A stretch of 64,000 nt of DNA from Bacteroidales bacterium (GTDB lineage Bacteria; Bacteroidota; Bacteroidia; Bacteroidales; VadinHA17), in assembly GCA_029210565.1 (NCBI GenBank), contig JARGFQ010000004.1:1-64000 (forward strand). Reading direction: 5' to 3'. Position 1 is the stretch's first letter. Each line of letters opens with the position of its first letter. Position numbers and translations under genes: made by a program. This document shows, piece after piece, positions 36,664 through 46,465 of this stretch. The notes below the pieces were generated by a model. It saw only the letters and a list, made by a program, of their open reading frames with translations. It did no database searches and was not told the origin of the DNA.

Positions 36664-36969
36664 TCACACTTTTATTTCCACCTCTACCCCGCTGGGCAGT
36701 TCAAGCTTCATGAGAGCATCGATGGTTTTTGGTGTGGAGCTGTATATGTCAAGCAGACGCTTGTACGATGACAGTTGAAACTGCTCTCTTGATTTCTTGT
36801 TCACGAACGGGGAGCGGAGCACCGTATAGATCCTTTTGTGGGTAGGCAGCGGAATTGGGCCGCTGACCACTGCACCCGTCGATTTGACGGTCTTGACGAT
36901 CTTTTCTGCCGATTTATCGACCAGGTTATGATCGTAAGACTTGAGTTTGATGCGAATTTTCTGACTCAT
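36664..36969 (-). CDS. rpsJ: 30S ribosomal protein S10
   Basis: A 101-residue protein, also known as transcription antitermination factor Nus[21 protein letters not shown] and the signature [20 protein letters not shown] are clear. It starts 4 bases after fusA, so the str and S10 groups are probably one transcript. tuf, often found here in other phyla, is not between them. Confidence 0.98.
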   Translation of the reverse strand: MSQKIRIKLKSYDHNLVDKSAEKIVKTVKSTGAVVSGPIPLPTHKRIYTVLRSPFVNKKSREQFQLSSYKRLLDIYSSTPKTIDALMKLELPSGVEVEIKV

Positions 36970-36973
36970 CTTT

Positions 36974-39076
36974 TTAAGAACTTTTTCCTGTTGTTACTTC
37001 AATAATTTTCTTCGCTAATTCTGCAGGCACCTCTTCAAAATGGGAGAACTCCATCGTTGATGTTGCCCTGCCCGAGGTAAGGGTACGCAGTACTGTAACG
37101 TATCCGAAGTTTTCTGCCAGAGGTACTTTTGCCTTTATGACCCTTGCACCTGCTTTCGATTCCATACCCTCCACCTTGCTCCTTCGCTTGTTGAAGTCGC
37201 CAACGACGTCACCCACGAACTCTTCCGGGGTGACCACTTCGGCGTTCATCACCGGTTCAAGGAGCACCGGGCTGCATTTCGACGCCGCGTGGCGGAATGC
37301 CTGCCTGGCTGCTATCTCGAACGAGAGCGAGTCGGAGTCGACAGGATGGTAGGAACCGTCCTTGAGAATAACCTTAAGGCTGTCGAGGGGGAAGCCGGCC
37401 AAGGGGCCGTTGAGCATCGCCTCGCGGAAACCCTTTTCTACTGAGGGTATAAACTCCTTCGGCACATTGCCTCCCCTGATCTCATTTACAAAGGTGAGTC
37501 CCGGAACAGAGTCTTCGGCAGGCATGAGCTCCACGGTGATATCCGCAAATTTGCCCTTGCCGCCTGTCTGTTTCCTGAACAGCTCCCTGTGAGTATATGC
37601 TTTTGTTATGGCCTCCTTATATGCGACCTGCGGCCTTCCCTGGTTGCATTCAACCTTGAATTCCCGCCTCAGACGGTCAACAAGAATCTCAAGGTGAAGC
37701 TCTCCCATGCCGCTGATGATTGTCTGTCCGCTGTCGGGATCAGTCTTGACCTTGAAAGTGGGATCCTCTTCGGCCAGCTTGCCAAGTGCCTGTCCCAGCC
37801 TGTCCATGTCAGCCTGCGTCCTTGGCTCCACGGCTATCCAGATCACCGGTTCCGGGAATTCCATTGACTCAAGCAGCACCGGCTTGTGGATGGCACAGAG
37901 GGTGTCGCCTGTCTGAAGATCCTTGAAACCCACGCCGGCGCATATGTCTCCTGCGGAGACTGACGGCACGGGGTTCTGTTTGTTTGCATGCATCTGGAAG
38001 AGGCGGTTGATACGCTCCCTCTTGCCGGTACGGACATTCAAAACGGTATCGCCTGCATTGATGGTGCCTGAGTAGACCCTCATGAAGACCAGCCGTCCGA
38101 CATACGGATCGGTGGCTATCTTGAAGGCGAGAGCCGAGAAGGGTTCATCGGCCCTGGGTTCCAGAATTATCTCCCTGTCGTCGCGCGGGTCCTTGCCCTT
38201 TGTGGCACCCACATCCACGGGTGAGGGCAAGTATGCCACCACGCCGTTGAGCAGCCGCTGCACACCTTTGTTCTTGAAGGCGGCGCCGCAGAAGACAGGG
38301 ACTATCACGCCCTCAACGGTCTCACGGCGGAGCACCGTCATCAGCTCTTCGGAGGTGATGCTGTGATGATCTTCCAGGTATCTTTCGAGTATCGAGTCAT
38401 CCATCTCGGCACATGCCTCCACGAGTTTCATCCGCCACTCTTCAGCCTCCTCTGCCATCTCTTCCGGGATGGGTTGGATGGTGAAGTTGGTCAGCGGATC
38501 GACTCCATCCTCGAAGATGATAGCCTGCATCTCGATAAGGTCTATCAGGCCCTCAAAGTTTTCTTCGGCACCGATGGGTATCTGCACGGGCACAGGGTGC
38601 GCTCCCAGTTTATCGATCATCTGCTGTACCACTCCGTGGAAGTCAGCACCGGCACGGTCCATCTTGTTGACGAAGGCTATGCGCGGCACGTTGTATTTGT
38701 TTGCCTGCCGCCAGACGGTCTCCGACTGCGGTTCCACGCCTCCCACGGCGCAGAAGACCGCCACAGCCCCGTCAAGCACCCTGAGGGCCCGCTCCACCTC
38801 CACGGTGAAGTCGACATGCCCGGGTGTGTCGATGAGATTGATCTTGTAGAGCTGATCCCTGTATTTCCAGAAGGTGGTGGTAGCAGCAGAGGTGATGGTG
38901 ATGCCACGCTCCTGCTCCTGCACCATCCAGTCCATAGTGGCATTGCCGTCATCAACTTCGCCGATGCGGTGTACACGACCCGTATAATAAAGGATGCGCT
39001 CGGAAGTGGTTGTCTTCCCGGCATCGATGTGGGCCATAATGCCAATGTTTCTGGTATGTTTGAGATCGTTGCTCAT
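36974..39076 (-). CDS. fusA: elongation factor G
   Basis: A 700-residue translocation GTPase. G1 is [16 protein letters not shown]3 DTPGHVDF with the catalytic His, and G4 NKMDRAG. Domains II to V follow, with [18 protein letters not shown] and the domain IV loop [16 protein letters not shown]. All catalytic positions are intact, in contrast to the paralogue at 40385-42541. Confidence 0.98.
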   Translation of the reverse strand: MSNDLKHTRNIGIMAHIDAGKTTTSERILYYTGRVHRIGEVDDGNATMDWMVQEQERGITITSAATTTFWKYRDQLYKINLIDTPGHVDFTVEVERALRVLDGAVAVFCAVGGVEPQSETVWRQANKYNVPRIAFVNKMDRAGADFHGVVQQMIDKLGAHPVPVQIPIGAEENFEGLIDLIEMQAIIFEDGVDPLTNFTIQPIPEEMAEEAEEWRMKLVEACAEMDDSILERYLEDHHSITSEELMTVLRRETVEGVIVPVFCGAAFKNKGVQRLLNGVVAYLPSPVDVGATKGKDPRDDREIILEPRADEPFSALAFKIATDPYVGRLVFMRVYSGTINAGDTVLNVRTGKRERINRLFQMHANKQNPVPSVSAGDICAGVGFKDLQTGDTLCAIHKPVLLESMEFPEPVIWIAVEPRTQADMDRLGQALGKLAEEDPTFKVKTDPDSGQTIISGMGELHLEILVDRLRREFKVECNQGRPQVAYKEAITKAYTHRELFRKQTGGKGKFADITVELMPAEDSVPGLTFVNEIRGGNVPKEFIPSVEKGFREAMLNGPLAGFPLDSLKVILKDGSYHPVDSDSLSFEIAARQAFRHAASKCSPVLLEPVMNAEVVTPEEFVGDVVGDFNKRRSKVEGMESKAGARVIKAKVPLAENFGYVTVLRTLTSGRATSTMEFSHFEEVPAELAKKIIEVTTGKSS

Positions 39077-39105
39077 CTGGTGCTCGTTGTTCTCCCGCCG
39101 TCAGG

Positions 39106-39582
39106 TCAGAACCTGAAGTGGGCGAAAGCCTTGTTGGCCTCGGCCATTCGGTGTGTATCCTCTTTTCTTTTATAGGCTCCCCCCTCCTGGTTATAGGCAG
39201 CCATGACCTCCGCGGCAAGCTTCTCAGCCATGCTGTGGCCACTGCGTTTGCGGGCGAAGAGAATGAGGTTCTTCATGCTTATGCTCACCTTGCGGTCGGG
39301 ACGGATCTCAAGCGGCACCTGGAAGGTGGCACCACCGACCCTGCGGCTTTTGACCTCCACGTGAGGAGTGATGTTGTCAAGAGCCTGTTTCCAGATCTCG
39401 AGAGGACTCTTCTCCTCATTCTTCATCTTGTCGGCCACTATCTCAAGTGAGTCGTAAAATATTCTGAAGGCAACGGTCTTTTTACCACTGTACATCAGGT
39501 TATTGATGAAACGGGTAACGTACGGATCGTTGAATTTCGGGTCCGGTAGGAGGATCCTCTTCTTTGGTTTTGCCTTTCTCAT
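39106..39582 (-). CDS. rpsG: 30S ribosomal protein S7
   Basis: A 158-residue head protein at the E site. [20 protein letters not shown] opens it, [20 protein letters not shown] and the end [13 protein letters not shown] match the family. In other bacteria S7 represses the str operon. The long leader upstream of rpsL is a possible place for this. Confidence 0.98.
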   Translation of the reverse strand: MRKAKPKKRILLPDPKFNDPYVTRFINNLMYSGKKTVAFRIFYDSLEIVADKMKNEEKSPLEIWKQALDNITPHVEVKSRRVGGATFQVPLEIRPDRKVSISMKNLILFARKRSGHSMAEKLAAEVMAAYNQEGGAYKRKEDTHRMAEANKAFAHFRF

Positions 39583-39603
39583 ATCGTGTGAATCCTTTAA
39601 CTG

Positions 39604-39978
39604 TTACTTCTTTGGTCTTTTTGCACCGTATTTTGACCTTCTCTGCTTGCGGCCATCAACACCGGAGGTGTCAAGTGCGCCACGGATAAGGTGATAGCGG
39701 ACACCCGGAAGGTCTTTGACCCTGCCGCCCCTGATGAGCACGATGGAGTGCTCCTGGAGGTTGTGACCCTCACCCGGAATATAGGCGTTGACCTCCTTCT
39801 GGTTGGTCAGCCTTACCCTGGCTACTTTTCTCATGGCTGAGTTAGGTTTCTTTGGCGTGGTAGTGTAGACACGTACACAGACTCCCCTCCTCTGCGGGCA
39901 TGAGTCAAGCGCAGGTGCCTTGCTTTTGTCTACCAGCTTCTTGCGGCCTTTTCTTACTAACTGCTGAATTGTTGGCAT
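39604..39978 (-). CDS. rpsL: 30S ribosomal protein S12
   Basis: A 124-residue decoding-centre protein: [20 protein letters not shown] at the start, [17 protein letters not shown] and [20 protein letters not shown]. Both Lys positions where streptomycin-resistance changes usually occur are wild type. It is the first gene of the ribosomal super-cluster. Confidence 0.98.
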   Translation of the reverse strand: MPTIQQLVRKGRKKLVDKSKAPALDSCPQRRGVCVRVYTTTPKKPNSAMRKVARVRLTNQKEVNAYIPGEGHNLQEHSIVLIRGGRVKDLPGVRYHLIRGALDTSGVDGRKQRRSKYGAKRPKK

Positions 39979-40262
39979 AATTCTCTTTTAATTAATTTTC
40001 CTTTTCTATATACTGGTCTGCAAAAAATCATTCTCCTCCGTCTCACCGGGCAATTTTCATTGCCCCCCGTTACGCACGCTGCTCCCGCCTGAAGCGCTAA
40101 CGGCAATCCGTCGGCGCAGTGCTGCGCGGGCAAAGTTTTCTGAAGATGTAACTTATGGTTTGTAAGTTATTTACAGGAATTTCTTCCCGACCGCTCCCAT
40201 CGACCTCTTTTCTAAACTTACACTCTGTAAGAAGTGACCGGTACTCCTGTTTTTCAAAAAAC
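39979..40262 (-). promoter_or_regulatory. long structured leader of the str operon
   Basis: If transcription begins at the -7 box at 40268-40275, rpsL has an untranslated leader of about 280 bases. On the minus strand it contains GGGCAAT-gaaa-ATTGCCC (7-bp perfect stem, near 40049-40068) and AACTTA-caaacc-ATAAGTT (near 40148-40166), plus further GC-rich sequence. No convincing coding frame was found in it. Its length suggests post-transcriptional control, but a second nearer promoter cannot be excluded. Confidence 0.45.
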
Positions 40263-40267
40263 CGGTG

Positions 40268-40275
40268 CAAAGATA
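40268..40275 (-). promoter_or_regulatory. -7 element for the str operon
   Basis: TATCTTTG on the minus strand matches TAnnTTTG exactly. The region upstream is AT-rich. A TTTG lies 13 bases upstream, shorter than the usual 19-21 spacing. Confidence 0.45.
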
Positions 40276-40328
40276 AATAAATATTTTTCAAACTGCAGCT
40301 ACTTTTATGATCTCTTTTGAAAATTTGT

Positions 40329-40336
40329 TATTTTTG
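40329..40336 (+). promoter_or_regulatory. -7 element for the EF-G2 gene
   Basis: TATTTTTG on the plus strand matches TAnnTTTG exactly, about 48 bases before the ATG at 40385. It lies about 60 bases from the divergent str -7 box. Confidence 0.5.
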
Positions 40337-40384
40337 CGCTCCCTACGAGATCAACACACATATAATAAAATAATTAAAGCCAAG

Positions 40385-42541
40385 ATGAAGACTTACTCAA
40401 CAGACCACCTCAGGAACATTATTCTGCTGGGAAACTCAGGCTCAGGAAAGACCACCCTTGCAGAAGCGATGCTGTTCAACGGGGGGGTCATTGAGAGGCG
40501 GGGTACAGTGGAAGCCAGGAATACCGTCTCTGACTACAAGCCTATAGAGCAGGAGAACCGCAACTCCGTTTTTTCCACCGTGCTCTACGCCGAGTACAAC
40601 GACAAGAAGATAAACATAGTTGACACCCCGGGTCTGGATGACTTCTCCGGCGGAGTCATATCATCGATGTATGCAGCTGACACCGCCATGTTGGTCATCA
40701 ACGTGCAGAACGGCGTTGAGGTGGGAACGGAGATACAGTTCAGGCATGCCGACAAGTTTCACAAGCCGCTCATCATAGTCGTCAACGGCCTCGATCACGA
40801 AAAGGCCAACTTTGAAAAGACTGTGGAGATGCTTCATGAGAGGTTCGGCAGTGATGTCACCCTGGCACAGTTCCCTGTGAATGAGGGCATGGGCTTCAAC
40901 ACCGTCATTGACGTCATCAGCATGAAGATGCTGCGTTACGGCAAGGAGGGTGGCAAGGCTGAGGTTCTTGATATTCCCGCCGAACACCAGTCGAGGGCTG
41001 AGGAGCTTCACGCCTCCCTCACCGAGAAGGTGGCCGAGAGCGACGAGGAGCTGATGGAGCTCTTCTTCGCCAACGACAAGCTGACCGAGGAGGAGATCAG
41101 CAGGGGTATACGTGAAGGGCTGCTCAAGAGAGGCATCTTCCCGGTCTTCTGCGTATCAGCCAAAGGAAACGTGGGGGTCGACAGGCTTTTGCAGTTCATC
41201 GCTGCTGCTGCACCGTCGCCTGCCGACATGCCTGCAGTGAAAAACTCGAAGGGAAATGAGGTTAGGCATGATGCTTCCGGCGCTGCTTCCGTTTTTATCT
41301 TCAAGACCACCATTGAGGAGCACATCGGTGAGATCAACTATTTCAGGGTGATGTCAGGCAAGATCAACGAGAACCTCGACGTTGTCAACACCAGCAGCGG
41401 CACCAGGGAACGACTCTCCCAGATATTCATCTGTGCCGGCAAGAACCGCACCCGTATTCCGGAGATACATGCCGGTGACATCGGCGGCTTTGTCAAGCTG
41501 AAGAACACCAAGACCAACCATACTCTCAATGCCGTGGGCAACGACTGGACCTATGAGAACATGCAGTTTCCCGACCCCAAGTACCGCACGGCCATCAAGC
41601 CTGTCAGTGAGAGTGACGAGGAGAAGCTGGGTGAGGCACTCAGTCGCATGCACCAGGAAGACCCGACCATCATCGTCGAGTATTCCAAGGAGCTGAAGCA
41701 GATCATCATCCACGGACAGGGCGAGTATCATCTCAACATCCTGAAGTGGCATCTTGACAACATATTCAAGATCGAGACCCAGTACCTTGCACCCAAGATA
41801 CCATACCGTGAGACCATTACGAAGACCGCGCAGGCCGACTACCGTCACAAGAAGCAGTCGGGCGGCGCCGGTCAGTTCGGCGAGGTGCATATGATCATCG
41901 AGCCGTTTGAGGAGGGCTCGGAAGCCAAATCGATGATGAAGATCGCCGGCAAGGAGATCAAGCTGGCCAACCGCGACAAAGAGGAGATAGATCTGCCGTG
42001 GGGTGGCAAGCTCATATACATGAACTGCATTGTCGGCGGCTCCATTGACGCCCGTTTCATGCCGGCCATCCTCAAGGGCATTATGGAGAAGATGGAGGTA
42101 GGTCCTCTTACAGGCTCCTACGCCCGTGACATAAGGGTATATGTCTATGACGGCAAGATGCACCCGGTAGATTCAAACGAGATATCCTTCCGTCTGGCAG
42201 GGCGCAATGCCTTCAGCACCGCCTTCAAGAATGCCGGTCCGAAGATCCTTGAGCCGGTCTATGATGTTGAGATCATGGTTCCCTCCGACCGCATGGGTGA
42301 TGTCATCAGCGACCTCCAGGGGCGCCGCGGCATGGTGCTCGGCATGACGAGCGACAAGGGTTTCGAGGTAATCAAGGCAAGGGTTCCCCTGGCTGAGATG
42401 AACAAGTACTCTACGGCTCTCAGCTCGCTCACCGGCGGCCGCGCCATGTACACCATGAAGTTCGCAGAGTACTCCCAGGTCCCCGGCGAGGTTCAGGATG
42501 CCGTCATCAAGGCCTACGAAGCCGAGGAGGAAGAGGAATAG
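40385..42541 (+). CDS. EF-G paralogue (EF-G2 type) with altered GTPase motifs
   Basis: A 718-residue protein with the EF-G domain order. The P-loop is intact (GNSGSGKT, residues 16-23), but G3 reads DTPGLDDF with Leu84 where EF-G has its catalytic His, and G4 reads NGLD (134-137) instead of NKxD. Domains III to V are well kept (GQGEYHLNILKWHL, SGGAGQFGEVH, GPLTGSYARDIRVYVYDG). It closely resembles EF-G2 of Bacteroides thetaiotaomicron, reported to support translation during starvation and gut colonisation without GTP hydrolysis. ATG 40385 was chosen because a promoter lies between it and the upstream ATG at 40307. Confidence 0.92.
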   Translation: MKTYSTDHLRNIILLGNSGSGKTTLAEAMLFNGGVIERRGTVEARNTVSDYKPIEQENRNSVFSTVLYAEYNDKKINIVDTPGLDDFSGGVISSMYAADTAMLVINVQNGVEVGTEIQFRHADKFHKPLIIVVNGLDHEKANFEKTVEMLHERFGSDVTLAQFPVNEGMGFNTVIDVISMKMLRYGKEGGKAEVLDIPAEHQSRAEELHASLTEKVAESDEELMELFFANDKLTEEEISRGIREGLLKRGIFPVFCVSAKGNVGVDRLLQFIAAAAPSPADMPAVKNSKGNEVRHDASGAASVFIFKTTIEEHIGEINYFRVMSGKINENLDVVNTSSGTRERLSQIFICAGKNRTRIPEIHAGDIGGFVKLKNTKTNHTLNAVGNDWTYENMQFPDPKYRTAIKPVSESDEEKLGEALSRMHQEDPTIIVEYSKELKQIIIHGQGEYHLNILKWHLDNIFKIETQYLAPKIPYRETITKTAQADYRHKKQSGGAGQFGEVHMIIEPFEEGSEAKSMMKIAGKEIKLANRDKEEIDLPWGGKLIYMNCIVGGSIDARFMPAILKGIMEKMEVGPLTGSYARDIRVYVYDGKMHPVDSNEISFRLAGRNAFSTAFKNAGPKILEPVYDVEIMVPSDRMGDVISDLQGRRGMVLGMTSDKGFEVIKARVPLAEMNKYSTALSSLTGGRAMYTMKFAEYSQVPGEVQDAVIKAYEAEEEEE

Positions 42542-42570
42542 GTTTCCAGAACGCTATATGGTTTTTACCC

Positions 42571-42605
42571 GCAGGGCCGCTGATTGCAGCGGCTCTGCTG
42601 TTTTC
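42571..42605 (+). terminator. terminator of the EF-G2 gene
   Basis: GCAGGGCCGCTG pairs with CAGCGGCTCTGC (one G-U pair) around the loop ATTG, followed by TGTTTTC. It begins 30 bases after the stop at 42541, in the convergent gap before the gingipain-like gene. Confidence 0.7.
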
Positions 42606-42652
42606 ATACGGGGCATCACGGAATGGTCACGGAATTCTGAGTCTCAGCTGTA

Positions 42653-44803
42653 CTATTTCAGCCGCTTTACCGTCCTCAGCGCCTCTAGGCGCACCGGCTC
42701 CGAAAACCTTTCACTGTCAGCCATGATGGTGTTGCAGGTGTCAATGATTTGCTGCCTGTTATAGCTGTAGTTAAACCAGCCGAGAGCCTCTATCAGTGCA
42801 ACCTCCAGCTTCTCCCCGGGAGAGGTAAGAAGGTATTCGCATAATGGTTCAATGAGAGTATGATATGTAAGATTACGCAGTGATCTTATGTCAAAGAGCT
42901 TGTTCTTCTCTGTGACATCCGCCCCTGTGATCGTCTCAATGCTCTCGCGCGGATAACCAGCCCTTTTACTTATGTTTGCCGCAGTCTGTCTGTAGATGGT
43001 TCCGAGGTGATTTGCCGTATCCATACCCTCAAATCTTTTATCAAGCTCATGCATAAGAAGCGTGCTGTCAAAATAAGCCAGGGCATCCACAGCCTGGTAG
43101 TTCACCCTCTTTGAGACATTAGGGTCAGTAACCAGCCGTATCAGTGCCGGTGCCAGCTGCGGGTCACCCGACTCCTGGCAGTAAATGGCGGCGAACCTGC
43201 GGACAAGCTCATAAGAGTCGTCAAGAGCTGCTGCCGTCGCCCTGATGAAGTTGTCGTCCTTCAGCTGCGAGAGCAGCTTCAGCGCTGTCATGCGGGTGTT
43301 CATGTAAGGTGAACTGAAGTACTTATCTACCAGCAGGTTGCTTATGTCCGGATAATCGTTCCATTTCAGGTGCCATAGGGCCCAGCTCTGCACATCGGGA
43401 TGGGGGTACGAGGCCAGCTTCACTAGCCTGCCGTTGTTGTCGGTGCTCTTCATCATCCTGTCCGCGTCAAGCTTCGGATCCGATGAGGCGAACCTGAAGG
43501 TGGGGTCGCCGATAATGTGGGACTCCAGGAAGCATACCATCCGGTTCCACTCTCCCACTCTTATGCCGTATGAGAGCAGGCCGACCATCTCGTTGGGATA
43601 TTTGTCCTGTAGCGAGTTAACGGTGTTGGCCAATGCCGCCACCGTTCTTCCGTCTCCGAAGACATATGCTCCCGAGATGAATTCATCACGGTGGAATGAA
43701 CCGTTGAAGCAGGCATCAAACATGATGAACCTGGTCTTGATATCATATTCTGCCACGTCCTGAGCAATGATGTCCATATCCGCAAACCAGGCTGAATCTA
43801 TTTCAGTCTGTTCCTTCTCGTTTGCACCCCTGAACCATTCATCGGGGACTCCCAGCCACTCCATGTATTTATTCTTGGCCTCCACGGTGTCTTTTGCACC
43901 CCTTACCTTTGAACGGAGGTAGAATTTAATGCTCTCAATATTATGCTGCACACCGTTGGCAGCCTTCTCCGATCCCACATACTGGGCGTCATAGGCACCA
44001 TGATGGTGCAGCAGGGCTATGTCAACCATCTCGTCAGTCATCAGTGAGAGGATGCTGTTCTTGATGTGCTCATCAAAGGTGTAATCTATGTATTCCAACC
44101 CTTTACCCTGTTTGTTGAGCTGCGGAAACTGCTGCAGGAGGGCGGCCTTCTCATCGATGCGTGCCATCATGGAATTGGAATTGTATCCGTGGCCGGCAAA
44201 GAAGAGCAGCTCATCAACGATATCCGGGTTCCTGTGTGCGTCAATTACTTTCCGCAGGTATGCCTGCAGTTTTGATCCGTCACTGTCGTCAGGAATCCGG
44301 ATCCGGCCGCTGTAGATGTCAGGGGTGAGCACCTGCGGCGATGAGGGGTTCAGGCTGTAGTAAAAATAGAGCCCGTTTGTGTCAGGCTTCAGAAATGTAA
44401 ACTCCAGGTCAAAGTCCTCATAGAACCTGTCAGATGGCACTGATGACCTGTTCCACGGATACCGCTCCTGGTCCATCTTGAAGGCCGACGTTAAGTGCTG
44501 TGCATCCCGCAGCATGGGCACGGGGATCTCGCCGATGAACACCGCACCCTCCAATCCCTGGCCTGAGATGTACATCTCGCGCAGTAAATGCCTTATTGAG
44601 TCGGCATGCTTCCAGCGGTCTTCAATGATCACCGCATCAAGCCCTTCGGCCTGAAGCACGGCTGCATATTCCCTTATCTCATTACCTGCCGCAGTCAGGG
44701 ATTTGCTGTCGGCAATAATTGCAAACTCGCCCTTCAGGGGCTGAGAAAATGCTGGCGTTAACAGGGTTAACACCAGCACTGTTAATACGATTGATTTCTT
44801 CAT
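42653..44803 (-). CDS. gingipain-like (C25) cysteine peptidase with HEAT repeats
   Basis: An exported 716-residue protein with a signal peptide ending near TPAFSQ (residue 21). The caspase-like C25 core shows EGAVFIGEIPVPM, the beta-strand LLFFAGHGYNS, a candidate catalytic His268 (ALLHHHGAYDAQ) and Cys365 (FIMFDACFNGSF), then GDPTFRFA. The His-Cys distance is larger than in gingipains because of an insert of about 60 residues. Residues about 450-716 are alpha-helical HEAT-like repeats (YPHPDVQSWALWHL, DSYELVRRFAAIYC). No type IX sorting domain is present. It is the last gene of the metal-type block. Confidence 0.78.
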   Translation of the reverse strand: MKKSIVLTVLVLTLLTPAFSQPLKGEFAIIADSKSLTAAGNEIREYAAVLQAEGLDAVIIEDRWKHADSIRHLLREMYISGQGLEGAVFIGEIPVPMLRDAQHLTSAFKMDQERYPWNRSSVPSDRFYEDFDLEFTFLKPDTNGLYFYYSLNPSSPQVLTPDIYSGRIRIPDDSDGSKLQAYLRKVIDAHRNPDIVDELLFFAGHGYNSNSMMARIDEKAALLQQFPQLNKQGKGLEYIDYTFDEHIKNSILSLMTDEMVDIALLHHHGAYDAQYVGSEKAANGVQHNIESIKFYLRSKVRGAKDTVEAKNKYMEWLGVPDEWFRGANEKEQTEIDSAWFADMDIIAQDVAEYDIKTRFIMFDACFNGSFHRDEFISGAYVFGDGRTVAALANTVNSLQDKYPNEMVGLLSYGIRVGEWNRMVCFLESHIIGDPTFRFASSDPKLDADRMMKSTDNNGRLVKLASYPHPDVQSWALWHLKWNDYPDISNLLVDKYFSSPYMNTRMTALKLLSQLKDDNFIRATAAALDDSYELVRRFAAIYCQESGDPQLAPALIRLVTDPNVSKRVNYQAVDALAYFDSTLLMHELDKRFEGMDTANHLGTIYRQTAANISKRAGYPRESIETITGADVTEKNKLFDIRSLRNLTYHTLIEPLCEYLLTSPGEKLEVALIEALGWFNYSYNRQQIIDTCNTIMADSERFSEPVRLEALRTVKRLK

Positions 44804-44807
44804 AGTT

Positions 44808-46385
44808 TCAGAATGTGAGTCCGGCCACAATATCTATCAGATAACCAGACAGATCTCCGGCCTCCGAGCCCGGAGCCGCAGCATACCGGCCCTGCGGAAT
44901 AAGGAACAATGATTTTACAAATTTGTTCTGACTGAAGAGCATCTCAATCCTGACCGATGCAGATGCACTGATAATATTTGCTTTGGAGATGTAATAGTCA
45001 TGGTACACCATGGCAGGGATGCTCAGTGGCTGAACAATATAGGATATATCGGATCCGAGGTTCATCCGGTAGCCCGCTTCCAGGCCCGGGGTAATGAGCA
45101 GACGGCCCGTTTTAAGCAGCTTTCTTGCAAAGAGTGAGCCACCAAGATTAAAGGTGTTGTAGAATCCGTAGGTCTGAACCGGGAAATGTTCGGTGGAGTA
45201 ATAGCCGGCCTGCAGGGCACCACCAAACTCGAGGTCGATATTGTAATCGCTGTCATATACCAGCCGTGTATATTTCACCTCACCGCCCAGGTCAGTTATC
45301 ATCTGTTTATTCTCTATCCAGCTTACCGTTGCAAGTGAGTCATATGAATAGGTCCCCGCATTGATTCTGTATGATCGCTGCAGTATCTCGTCGCCGCTCA
45401 CTGCCTTCAGTGATCCTTTAAGGGTGAGGATGTGATATGCCTGACCGCGTTCTATCCTGAGCATCCCTGATAGTGAGATGTCATTTGTCTCGGTAATGCC
45501 GTCAATCAATCTGAAAGAGCTGCCTGATCTGGCTTCTTCAGTATAATGATCATAGCTTACCTCGGCTATCATGTACAGGTCATCGCCCTTACGGGAAGCC
45601 TGGAGGGCCCCGGCGTAGCCCTTGCCCGAATACCATTGCGAATAGGACGAAATATTATTCTCCTGTCTGAAGTAACCCAGTCCCAGGAAAACGAAGAGAT
45701 TCTGGTACCAGTTACCTTCAACCCTGTAGGACATCTCATTGCTGGTTGTATATACCGAGCCTGAGAGACCGACTTTTGTTTTGCCCAGGTCGTAAGTTAT
45801 CCCGGGAGTGACCCTCAGGGAGGAGATTGTGTTTTTGTTTCGTGGATCCTTCTGTTTGGCTCCCACGGCAGAGAGGTACTCTGCTCCGACAGCTATGCTA
45901 ACCCGATCATTCAACAGGTAGCTTACCTTCCCTCCCATGTCGAATTGCTCCCTGGCCTGTCTGGCAGATACCGTATCTCCAACCAGATAAGGATTGTGTG
46001 TGTCGAACATCATGGTGCCGTTATAATTGACACCCTTGTATCCGGAGTTGGAGTATCCGAATGAACCGAACAGGGAGACTTTGCCAAAATTCATAAACCC
46101 CTTCGTGGCAGCGTTGTATGAGGAGGATTGTACCGGCTGCTGTATCATCCTTATATCGTCATCGGACCAGTAGTATCCTGCCTGTGCCAGGCTCAGGTTA
46201 CCGAAGCTTCTCTCCGACAGTGCGGCCGGGTTTGATGTGCCCGTCCAGGGGAGGAGAAATGGCATAATGTCAAAGGCACGGCTGCCCCGCGGCACCGAAA
46301 CAGTATCTGCCGCAGATACCGTACAGGCAAGTCCTGCCATGATCAGACAAATCAGTAAAAGTAAAACTGTCAGATTCTTCATCAC
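44808..46385 (-). CDS. outer-membrane beta-barrel protein (DUF6850-type)
   Basis: A 525-residue exported protein with a signal peptide ending near VSAA. The rest alternates hydrophobic and polar residues with many Tyr/Gly turns and ends IVAGLTF, the terminal Phe expected of a barrel. The N-terminal plug-like segment (PWTGTSNPAALSERSFGNL) resembles DUF6850 proteins that co-occur with DUF4876 lipoproteins and TonB receptors. Function unknown. The start is 80 bases from the lipoprotein gene, and the stop is 4 bases before the peptidase ATG. Confidence 0.75.
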   Translation of the reverse strand: MMKNLTVLLLLICLIMAGLACTVSAADTVSVPRGSRAFDIMPFLLPWTGTSNPAALSERSFGNLSLAQAGYYWSDDDIRMIQQPVQSSSYNAATKGFMNFGKVSLFGSFGYSNSGYKGVNYNGTMMFDTHNPYLVGDTVSARQAREQFDMGGKVSYLLNDRVSIAVGAEYLSAVGAKQKDPRNKNTISSLRVTPGITYDLGKTKVGLSGSVYTTSNEMSYRVEGNWYQNLFVFLGLGYFRQENNISSYSQWYSGKGYAGALQASRKGDDLYMIAEVSYDHYTEEARSGSSFRLIDGITETNDISLSGMLRIERGQAYHILTLKGSLKAVSGDEILQRSYRINAGTYSYDSLATVSWIENKQMITDLGGEVKYTRLVYDSDYNIDLEFGGALQAGYYSTEHFPVQTYGFYNTFNLGGSLFARKLLKTGRLLITPGLEAGYRMNLGSDISYIVQPLSIPAMVYHDYYISKANIISASASVRIEMLFSQNKFVKSLFLIPQGRYAAAPGSEAGDLSGYLIDIVAGLTF

Positions 46386-46465
46386 CCGGATTATTCAGTT
46401 ATTTAAAGCGGGGTGCCGGACAGGCTGTTTGCATCATGCCAGGCACACTCGCTTCACTGTGTCAG

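Noticed and set aside
38363..39175. 270-residue plus-strand frame antisense to fusA
   Set aside because: Entirely opposite fusA and part of rpsG, no recognisable product. A shadow of strong codon bias.
40097..40291. 64-residue minus-strand frame in the str leader
   Set aside because: No family match, Arg/Cys/Ser-rich chance-like composition, and it overlaps the promoter box.
41354..42163. 269-residue minus-strand frame antisense to the EF-G2 gene
   Set aside because: Long only because of the GC-rich codon bias of the gene opposite. No domain or start signal.
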